The position numbers were made by a program, and so were the translations under genes. Of a DNA stretch of 7,963 nucleotides, positions 1-5,263 are shown in pieces (position 1 is the first letter of the stretch; every line of letters begins with the position of its first letter). The notes beneath the pieces are model-generated. The model was not told where the DNA came from and searched no databases. It saw only the letters and a program-made list of their open reading frames with translations. The DNA comes from Candidatus Nitrosopumilus sp. GTDB lineage: Archaea > Thermoproteota > Nitrososphaeria > Nitrososphaerales > Nitrosopumilaceae. Where the stretch lies: NCBI GenBank assembly GCA_018657375.1, contig JABHXI010000092.1:1-7963 (forward strand), written 5' to 3'.

Positions 1-1
1 A

Positions 2-211
2 AATGAAAAAGTTATTGAAAGTATGAAAAAAGCAAACACAGCTAGACATGTTTCAGAAATTATTAAAGAAAATAGTATAACTGGATTTTTTGAACTAATT
101 TGTAGTGAAACTTACAAACACATGAGAAAACATTCTGAAGAAAAAGTTCCAATAGATGTAATATTGTTTGATTTTGAAGGAGAAATTCTTGCTAGAAAAT
201 CACAAGAGTAA
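2..211 (+). CDS. cbiD: Cobalt-precorrin-5B C1-methyltransferase CbiD, C-terminal fragment (5' end outside window)
   Basis: The reading frame is open from the window edge and ends in TAA at 209-211, leaving 69 residues. The pattern resembles the end of CbiD: an Asn-Thr-Ala-Arg stretch, an amphipathic helix, then a strand reading VILFDFEGEILA. CbiD methylates C-1 of the corrin ring with S-adenosylmethionine in the oxygen-independent B12 pathway, and acts right after CbiG. The next gene is cbiG, 25 bases downstream on the same strand, which strongly supports the call. The first internal ATG is at 23, but the frame continues upstream, so this is a truncated gene and not a small one. The catalytic part is not visible, so identification rests on the C-terminal pattern and the neighbours. 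Confidence 0.75.
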   Translation, partial: NEKVIESMKKANTARHVSEIIKENSITGFFELICSETYKHMRKHSEEKVPIDVILFDFEGEILARKSQE

Positions 212-236
212 GGTATTTTATTAAAGTGAGAAAGTT

Positions 237-1295
237 TTGAGTATGGAAAATGTATCAGTTCTTGCAATTACTAAAAATGGAGTGAATATTGGAGGAAAAT
301 TAAAAGAGTTGTTCCCTAATTGGAATATTTTTGCGCCAAGTAAATTATCAAATGAAAATAATAGCATTACATGGTATTCTGAGCCTACATCAGATAAGAT
401 TATTGAACTTTTTAAAAATTCTAATGCATTAATTTGCTTATTTTCTTTAGGTGCAGTAATTAGATTAATTGCGCCCCATTTGAAAGATAAGAAAACAGAT
501 CCCGCAGTGATTGTTATTGATGATAAAATGACTTTTGTAATTAGCGTATTATCAGGACACATTGGGGGGGCAAATGAGTTAACTCAAGAAATTGCTGAAA
601 AATTGAATGCATTACCCGTGATAACAACTGCTGCAGATGTAAACAAAACAATTGTAGTAGATTTGGTAGGTAGGGAATTTGGCTGGAAAATTGACGATGA
701 AAAAACTGTAACTAAGATTAGTGCACACATGGTAAATTCAGAACCAATCGGTGTTTTTCAGCAAACAGGTAATACAAAATGGTATAAACAATTACCAAAA
801 AATGTTACAATCTATGACAGTTTAGAAGAATTAAAAAAATCAAATTCTAAAGCTCATCTTATAATTTCTGAGGAAATTATTGATAATGAATTAGCTCAAG
901 AATCTGTAATATATCGTCCTCAAAATTTAGTTATTGGTATCGGGTTACATTGGGATACAACAAAAGATACAATCAGAAATGGAATAGAAGATTGTTTAGA
1001 AAAATTTAATCTAAGTTCAAAATGTATTGCAAAATTGGTTTCAATAAAAAAACCTGAAGATGTTCAAGGGTTAATTGATCTTGGAAAAGAAATGAAAATA
1101 CCTGTGGAGTATGTAGATAGAGAAGAACTTGCTGAAATAATAACTCCAAATCCATCTAGTACAGTCAAAGCATTTGAAGGAACAGCAAGTGTTTCTGAAG
1201 CTGCTGCAATTAAAGTATCAAATGGAGAATTGATTGTAGAGAAGCAAAAATTCCCGCCAAATTTAACAATAGCAATTGCGAGGAAGATAGAATGA
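237..1295 (+). CDS. cbiG: Cobalt-precorrin-5A hydrolase CbiG
   Basis: CbiG opens the ring-A delta-lactone of cobalt-precorrin-5A and releases the two-carbon unit as acetaldehyde, before CbiD methylates C-1. The 352 residues show the usual three parts. The N-terminal domain (about 5-135) has GAVIRLIAPHL at 72-82, LSGHIGGANELT at 105-116 and PVITTAADVN at 127-136. A variable middle (about 140-225) follows. The C-terminal domain (about 230-345) has VIGIG at 232-236 and the GTASVSEAAA signature at 315-324. In that last domain the Cys/Arg-rich turn that I recall after GIG in many CbiG proteins is replaced by LHWD. The TTG at 237 is 7 bases after a GTGA that could pair with 16S rRNA; the ATG at 243 is the alternative and changes only two residues. 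The stop codon overlaps the cbiX start in an ATGA, implying translational coupling. Confidence 0.93.
   Translation: MSMENVSVLAITKNGVNIGGKLKELFPNWNIFAPSKLSNENNSITWYSEPTSDKIIELFKNSNALICLFSLGAVIRLIAPHLKDKKTDPAVIVIDDKMTFVISVLSGHIGGANELTQEIAEKLNALPVITTAADVNKTIVVDLVGREFGWKIDDEKTVTKISAHMVNSEPIGVFQQTGNTKWYKQLPKNVTIYDSLEELKKSNSKAHLIISEEIIDNELAQESVIYRPQNLVIGIGLHWDTTKDTIRNGIEDCLEKFNLSSKCIAKLVSIKKPEDVQGLIDLGKEMKIPVEYVDREELAEIITPNPSSTVKAFEGTASVSEAAAIKVSNGELIVEKQKFPPNLTIAIARKIE
1280..1283 (+). promoter_or_regulatory. Shine-Dalgarno site for cbiX
   Basis: GAGG lies 8 bases before the ATG at 1292, inside the last codons of cbiG. It supports this ATG as the cbiX start and re-initiation at the ATGA overlap. 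Confidence 0.6.
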
Positions 1296-2044
1296 AACGA
1301 GGGTTATTACTAATAGACAGAGGAAGCCGACAAAGAGAGGCATCTGAAGAATTAGAGGTGATATGTGAGGGAATTAAGGCTAAAGGAGATTATAATTTTG
1401 TTGATTTTTGTTTTTTAGAAGTTGAACCACCATATATTGAAGATGGAATTGAGAAATGTCTAAAACAAGATATTGACTCACTTACAATAGTTCCATATTT
1501 TCTATATCCAGGTAAAAAAGTAAAAAATGCAGTTACAGATGTAATGAAATTTCAAAAAGATACTAAAATTAAATTTCTTGTCACCAAACCAATGATGATG
1601 CATAAAACTTTGGTAGAAATAGTGAAGAATAGAATAGATTCAGTATTAAAGGAAAATCAAATTACTCTTGAAAATAAAGACGTAGACGTAATGGTCATCG
1701 GTCATGGAAGTGTGGATCCTAATGCACAAAGATCATTAAATTATGTTGTAGATGGATTAAAAAATGATTATAGAAATGTAAATAGAGTATGGTTAGAAAT
1801 AGAACAACCAGATATTTTTGAAGGAATTAAAAGCTGTGAAAAAAACAATCCCAATGTTTTAGTAAATGTATTTTATTTTCTTCATGAAGGAGCGCATGTA
1901 AAAACAGATATCAATAATGATTTGATACCTGCATTAGAAAAATCTACGATTAAAAAAAGCTATATTACAAAACATATTGGAACAGATCAAAAAATGATAG
2001 ATTTAATATTAGAAAGAGCAGAGGAGGTAGAGAATGCAAACTAA
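1292..2044 (+). CDS. cbiX: Two-domain sirohydrochlorin cobaltochelatase (CbiX, long form)
   Basis: CbiX inserts Co2+ into sirohydrochlorin without ATP, the committed entry into early-cobalt B12 synthesis. The 250-residue protein is an internal duplication of the chelatase fold. The N half (1-about 115) has LLLIDRGSR at 5-13, LEVEPPYI at 42-49 and PYFLYPGKKV at 68-77. The C half (about 130-250) has VIGHGS at 135-140, LEIEQPDI at 169-176 and FLHEGAHVKTDI at 196-207. The metal-binding histidines of the family are present only in the C half (H138, H202). The matching N-half positions are R10 and K76. Many archaea have a single-domain CbiX of roughly half this length. The ATG at 1292 overlaps the cbiG stop, and the 3' end overlaps cbiC by 11 bases. 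A sirohydrochlorin ferrochelatase role (SirB-like) is possible, but the B12 operon favours cobalt. Confidence 0.85.
   Translation: MKRGLLLIDRGSRQREASEELEVICEGIKAKGDYNFVDFCFLEVEPPYIEDGIEKCLKQDIDSLTIVPYFLYPGKKVKNAVTDVMKFQKDTKIKFLVTKPMMMHKTLVEIVKNRIDSVLKENQITLENKDVDVMVIGHGSVDPNAQRSLNYVVDGLKNDYRNVNRVWLEIEQPDIFEGIKSCEKNNPNVLVNVFYFLHEGAHVKTDINNDLIPALEKSTIKKSYITKHIGTDQKMIDLILERAEEVENAN
2021..2028 (+). promoter_or_regulatory. Strong Shine-Dalgarno site for cbiC
   Basis: GAGGAGGT ends 5 bases before the ATG at 2034 and lies within the end of cbiX. It is the best anti-16S match in the window. It fixes the cbiC start and confirms that cbiC is translated despite the 11-base overlap. Confidence 0.8.
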
Positions 2045-2675
2045 GAAAGGTCAATCAATTGAAGATGCAAGTATGAAAATGATTGAAGATGAAATTGGGT
2101 CACATAATTATAATGAAAAGGAATGGCCCATTGTAAGAAGAATAATTCACTCTACTGCAGATTTTGATTTTGCTGATAAAAATAGGCTCATTTTTCAAAA
2201 AGATGCAATAGAAAGTGGTATGAATGCTTTAAAAAATGGATGCAGTATTGTAGTAGATGTTAATGGGGTAATAGGCGGGCTCAATAAACAAAATCCAAAA
2301 GATTTTGGTAATGACATAGTTTGCAATATATCAAAACCAGAAATTATGCAACAAGCAAAAGATGAAGGTAAAACGCGTTCTCAAGTTTCAATGAGAATTG
2401 CAAAAGAGGACATTGATGGAGGTGTAGTAGCTATAGGAAATGCACCAACTGCATTAATGGAGGTAATTGAAATGGTTAATGAAGGAATAGTAAAACCGGC
2501 ATTGATCATAGGAATTCCAGTTGGTTTCATCTGTGCCCCAGAATCAAAAGAAGCATTATCAAAGTTGGAAGGAACTCCGTTCATAACTAACTTAGGAAGA
2601 AAGGGCGGAAGCTCTTCAGCTTCAGCAATAATTAATGCAATTTTTAAATTAATTAGAGCAGAATCATCTACGTAA
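2034..2675 (+). CDS. cbiC: Cobalt-precorrin-8 methylmutase CbiC
   Basis: CbiC moves the methyl group from C-11 to C-12 of cobalt-precorrin-8, giving cobyrinic acid. The 213 residues match the family's usual length of about 200-220. Diagnostic segments are RRIIHSTADFDFA at 35-47, which carries the conserved catalytic histidine H39; a central GCSIVVDVNGVIGGL; IGNAPTALMEV; a PVGFICAPESKEAL block; and the C-terminal GRKGGSSSASAIINAIF helix. The start has a GAGGAGGT ribosome site 5 bases upstream. It is the last gene of the cbiD-cbiG-cbiX-cbiC run and is followed by 236 bases with no convincing gene. No key residue appears to be missing. Confidence 0.95.
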   Translation: MQTKKGQSIEDASMKMIEDEIGSHNYNEKEWPIVRRIIHSTADFDFADKNRLIFQKDAIESGMNALKNGCSIVVDVNGVIGGLNKQNPKDFGNDIVCNISKPEIMQQAKDEGKTRSQVSMRIAKEDIDGGVVAIGNAPTALMEVIEMVNEGIVKPALIIGIPVGFICAPESKEALSKLEGTPFITNLGRKGGSSSASAIINAIFKLIRAESST

Positions 2676-2741
2676 GATTATTGCTCTAAGTCATAAACTA
2701 GAATATCTTAAAAAATCTAAACTATTTGTTAAAAGAATCAA

Positions 2742-2856
2742 AGGCGAGATTGGAGAGCTTGAAAGGCTCAACCAACCTCATGAAGAATGGAGAGTTCCGT
2801 TCTTCAGTTATACGTTTTGTTAGTAATTTTTCAACTAACGCGATTTTGGAATCAAA
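2742..2856 (+). other. GC-enriched hairpin-rich intergenic block, candidate structured RNA
   Basis: The gap between cbiC and the next gene holds a block (2741-2790) that I count at close to 50% G+C, well above its AT-rich surroundings. Four hairpins follow one another. H1 (2746-2779) has GAG, TTGG and GAGC pairing with GCTC, CCAA and CTC, with two small internal loops and a 7-base loop. H2 (2781-2806) has 11 bp including one G-T wobble and a GAGT loop. H3 (2819-2839) pairs GTTAGT with ACTAAC. H4 (2842-2853) pairs GATT with AATC. An imperfect direct repeat of GCGAnnTTGGA sits at 2744-2754 and 2840-2850, and GAATCAAA is repeated at 2735-2742 and 2849-2856. It could be a small RNA, the processed 3' end of the cbi mRNA, or chance. 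I did not recognise an RNA family. Confidence 0.35.
2781..2831 (+). terminator. Possible end of transcription for the cbi operon
   Basis: An 11-bp hairpin (2781-2806, loop GAGT) is followed by T-rich runs, TTTT at 2815-2818 and TTTTT at 2827-2831. Archaeal RNA polymerase mainly stops at T-runs, so these runs downstream of cbiC are reasonable terminators. The hairpin may only stabilise the mRNA end. It lies over 100 bases after the cbiC stop, so an earlier stop is equally possible. Confidence 0.35.
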
Positions 2857-2882
2857 CGTAAAAAACTACAAGCATAGTGACC

Positions 2883-2890
2883 TATAAAAT
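2883..2890 (+). promoter_or_regulatory. TATA box for the small membrane protein gene
   Basis: TATAAAAT is centred about 25-26 bases before the GTG at 2912, the distance expected if transcription begins at the start codon itself. There is no Shine-Dalgarno site in between, which fits a leaderless mRNA. Confidence 0.6.
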
Positions 2891-2911
2891 AAACGGTAGC
2901 GTGTAGTAATT

Positions 2912-3247
2912 GTGTCCAATATAAAATCAAAAAGCAATTTGTATTATTTACTTCCAGCATTTGGAAGCATAATTGGTGGACTAGTTGCCATGATTATCTT
3001 AAGAAAACAAGGTCGTCAATACGATAAACTAGGTAGGAATTGTGTTATTCTTGGAATTATTGCATCAGGATTTGCCATAGGCATGGATTATGTTAATAGC
3101 ACATATGAAATTCCAATGATTGAGGATTACCTAAACCCTAATGGAATGTTTGATATTCTCAGTTGGTTTGGCGGTACAAGTGTCTATGTCTTTCCTCCAA
3201 TTGTAATTCTATATTGTGTAATTGCTAAAATTATAAACAGAAATTAA
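2912..3247 (+). CDS. Small three-helix membrane protein of unknown function
   Basis: This 111-residue protein has three likely membrane helices, at about 11-30, 43-60 and 91-108. The first loop is strongly basic (R31, K32, R35, K39, R42) and the second is acidic (D59, E66, E71, D72, D81). The positive-inside rule therefore suggests N terminus out, loop 1 in, loop 2 out and C terminus in. The opening YYLLPAFGSIIGGLVA followed by a basic loop and a Cys-containing second helix resembles a type of small membrane protein that I recall as common in thaumarchaea, but I cannot name a function. The GTG start is supported by a TATA box at the right distance for a leaderless transcript. Its stop codon is separated from the opposing cbiA stop by one base. 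The location inside a B12 locus does not by itself show a corrinoid or cobalt role. Confidence 0.75.
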   Translation: MSNIKSKSNLYYLLPAFGSIIGGLVAMIILRKQGRQYDKLGRNCVILGIIASGFAIGMDYVNSTYEIPMIEDYLNPNGMFDILSWFGGTSVYVFPPIVILYCVIAKIINRN

Positions 3248-3248
3248 A

Positions 3249-4604
3249 TTATCTACGTGATTCATTTAGACAATTCTTTACAAAAATTTCAGCATAGTTA
3301 GAACTATCAAAATAAAGATGACCGTATGAGGCAAGTGTATTATTTTGAATTAGTCCATCTTGATGATTTGTTATTCCCTCTCCAACATCTAAATTAAAAG
3401 CAAATTTAGAATCAGATGATACAGATTCCAATTGAGAATAATGAAATTCATGACCGCGAAATGCATGTAAACTATCAGATAAAATATTTTTAGAAGACAA
3501 CTTTCCTTTTGTGTAATTTAATCTCATTTTTTTTGTCATTGTTGTTTCCGCATCAAATAAACCAACCATTTTGAATTTTTTCTTATCATTAGTAATAGAT
3601 TTGGTTAGATACATCAAGCCTCCACATTCAGCATAAATAGGAAAATTATTTTCAGATAATTTTTTGATAGATTTTTTCATAATTTGATTTTTTGCAAGAT
3701 CATTTCCTAAAATTTCAGGAAATCCACCTCCAATGTATAATCCGTCACATTTTGGAAATTTTTTATCTTTGATTGGACTGAAAAAAGTTAATGATGCACC
3801 TTCACGCCGTAATGCATTCAAATTATCATCATAATAGAAATTAAATGAATTATCTAAAGCAACTGCAATTTTTACTTTAGTTTTTTTATAATTACTTTTA
3901 ATATTTTTAGACAAAGGAATTGGATTTTTGATGATTTTGATGATTTGATCAATATCTAATGATTCTGAGATGATTTTTGAAGTTTTTTCAAGTTTATTTT
4001 TTAAAATTTTATTATCATATGTAGATATCAATCCAAGATGTCTTGATTCTAAATTTAAGGTAGGATTTTTTGGAATTACACCGATAATAGGTAGTTTTGT
4101 TTTTTCTAAAGCATCTCTACAAAGAATTTCATGTTTTTTACTTCCAATTTTATTTAAAATAATTCCAACAATTCTTGATGTTCTATGGAATTTTTTGAAA
4201 CCTAAAGCAGTTGCACCGATAGAACGAGAAGTTTTACTTGCATCCAATACTAAAATTACAGGAGATTTTGTAATGGATGCAACATGGTGAGTACTAGCAT
4301 GATTAGAAGATCCCTCAAATCCATCATAATACCCCATCACTCCCTCAATTATTGAAACATCAGAATTTGAATGAGAAACAAAACTATCCAAAACTTGTTT
4401 TTGGCCCATTAACCATACATCAAGATTGTATGTTTCATTTTTTGAAATAGATGAAAGATAACTAGGATCTATGTAATCAGGACCAACTTTGAAAGGTTGG
4501 ACAGAAAAACCTCTTTTTTGTAAGGCATAGATAATTGAACATGTGATCGATGTTTTACCAACACCGCTAGTTGCACCGGCTAAAACAATTCGAGGTATTT
4601 TCAA
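3249..4604 (-). CDS. cbiA: Cobyrinate a,c-diamide synthase CbiA
   Basis: CbiA amidates the a and c side chains of cobyrinic acid using ATP and glutamine. The 451 residues match the family length. The N-terminal dethiobiotin-synthetase-like ATPase domain has a P-loop GATSGVGKTSI at 10-20, FKVGPDYIDPSYL at 38-50 and IIEGVMGYYDG at 85-95. The C-terminal class I glutamine amidotransferase domain (about 245-451) has GLYIGGGFPE at 288-297, the nucleophile C327 in YAECGGLMYL, RGHEFHYS at 383-390 and the expected catalytic H429 in SYGHLYFDS. The start is a TTG, because the only in-frame codons upstream before a stop are not start codons and the P-loop begins at residue 10. A TATA-like box sits about 26 bases upstream. 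The paralogue CfbB acts on Ni-sirohydrochlorin, but the B12 neighbours favour CbiA. Confidence 0.95.
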   Translation of the reverse strand: MKIPRIVLAGATSGVGKTSITCSIIYALQKRGFSVQPFKVGPDYIDPSYLSSISKNETYNLDVWLMGQKQVLDSFVSHSNSDVSIIEGVMGYYDGFEGSSNHASTHHVASITKSPVILVLDASKTSRSIGATALGFKKFHRTSRIVGIILNKIGSKKHEILCRDALEKTKLPIIGVIPKNPTLNLESRHLGLISTYDNKILKNKLEKTSKIISESLDIDQIIKIIKNPIPLSKNIKSNYKKTKVKIAVALDNSFNFYYDDNLNALRREGASLTFFSPIKDKKFPKCDGLYIGGGFPEILGNDLAKNQIMKKSIKKLSENNFPIYAECGGLMYLTKSITNDKKKFKMVGLFDAETTMTKKMRLNYTKGKLSSKNILSDSLHAFRGHEFHYSQLESVSSDSKFAFNLDVGEGITNHQDGLIQNNTLASYGHLYFDSSNYAEIFVKNCLNESRR

Positions 4605-4626
4605 TGTATGTTTAGAATTTTTTTTT

Positions 4627-4634
4627 TATTTAAA
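4627..4634 (-). promoter_or_regulatory. TATA box for cbiA
   Basis: On the minus strand this reads TTTAAATA, centred 26-27 bases before the TTG start at 4604. There is no Shine-Dalgarno site between, so cbiA is probably transcribed as a leaderless mRNA from the 85-base divergent region shared with the adenosyltransferase gene. Confidence 0.6.
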
Positions 4635-4689
4635 TTAATACATTAGAAGAATAACGAATGTTTTTACTGATAAAAATTAATGACTAATT

Positions 4690-5223
4690 GTGGAAAAAGA
4701 TGGTTTAACTATTGTTTATACAGGAAAAGGTAAAGGAAAAACAACAGCAGCACTAGGAATCGCATTAAGAGCTACAGGGTATAAAAAGAAAATATGCATG
4801 ATTCAGTTTATCAAAGGTTCATGGCATTATGGTGAAATGGATTCATCAAAGAGACTGGAACCAGAATTTGAAATGGTTGCGATAGGTAAAGGATTTGTTG
4901 GCATAATAGATGATAAAAGTCCAAAAATAGATCACCAAGAAGTTGCTAAAGAAGCAATTAAAATTAGTAATGAAAAAATTCAATCAGGTAAATACGATAT
5001 AGTGATTTTAGATGAAATAAATTATGCAGTAAATCTTAATTTAATTTCACTTGATGATGTCTTAGAATTGATTAAATCAAAACCTCAAAAAATGGATTTG
5101 ATATTAACAGGTAATTATGCAAAAGACGAGGTAATTGAAGCTGCAGATTTAGTAACAGAAATGAAAGAAATTAAACATCCATTTCAACGTGGTATTAAAG
5201 CAAAAGAAGGGATTGATTTCTAA
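4690..5223 (+). CDS. cobO: Cob(I)yrinic acid a,c-diamide adenosyltransferase (CobA/CobO/BtuR type)
   Basis: This enzyme transfers adenosyl from ATP to cob(I)yrinic acid a,c-diamide or other corrinoids, the step after CbiA. The 177 residues show the family's P-loop GKGKGKTTAALG at 12-23, a Walker B-like stretch DIVILDEINYAV at 103-114, and the C-terminal signature running from LTGNYA through ADLVTEMKEIKHP to GIKAKEGIDF, the usual end of the family. The basic residues and QFIKG near 39-43 also fit. It is the CobA/CobO/BtuR fold, not the unrelated PduO or EutT types. The GTG at 4690 is the best start, with only a few residues before the first strand. No clear Shine-Dalgarno site is present, and only a weak T-rich TATA candidate lies near 4661-4668. 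It is divergent from cbiA. The name btuR is equally usable; substrate preference cannot be read from sequence. Confidence 0.92.
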   Translation: MEKDGLTIVYTGKGKGKTTAALGIALRATGYKKKICMIQFIKGSWHYGEMDSSKRLEPEFEMVAIGKGFVGIIDDKSPKIDHQEVAKEAIKISNEKIQSGKYDIVILDEINYAVNLNLISLDDVLELIKSKPQKMDLILTGNYAKDEVIEAADLVTEMKEIKHPFQRGIKAKEGIDF

Positions 5224-5232
5224 CGAGCAACA

Positions 5233-5240
5233 TTAATTTA
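5233..5240 (+). promoter_or_regulatory. TATA-like box for the aIF2-alpha gene
   Basis: TTAATTTA is centred about 27 bases before the TTG at 5264, in the 40-base gap after the adenosyltransferase gene. It suggests that the aIF2-alpha/nop10 pair has its own leaderless promoter, and it supports TTG 5264 over the internal ATG at 5285. Confidence 0.45.
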
Positions 5241-5263
5241 CACATTGGGAAGTTTTAGAAGAA

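Noticed and set aside
221..562. Open frame antisense to the start of cbiG
   Set aside because: It lies wholly within a gene with clear CbiG motifs, and its translation shows no recognisable domain.
2381..2584. Open frame antisense to cbiC
   Set aside because: It mirrors conserved cbiC codons and has no independent support.
2740..2860. Known structural RNA (RNase P RNA, SRP RNA, tRNA, C/D box RNA)
   Set aside because: The RNase P and SRP conserved loops are absent, there is no cloverleaf, and although ATGAAGA at 2780 is close to a C box, no CTGA D box follows on that strand.
2676..2911. Cobalamin riboswitch in the gap after cbiC
   Set aside because: I found no B12-box-like GCCACTG or the conserved core of that riboswitch on either strand, and the hairpins lie downstream of the operon, not ahead of it.
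3970..4290. Open frame on the + strand inside cbiA
   Set aside because: Its hydrophobic, Phe-rich translation is the expected antisense product of a Lys-rich gene; cbiA is certain here.
5237..5263. N-terminal extension of aIF2-alpha reading HWEVLEEL before the TTG
   Set aside because: The frame is open back to a stop at 5234-5236 but contains no start codon, and a TATA-like box occupies the position expected for a start at 5264.
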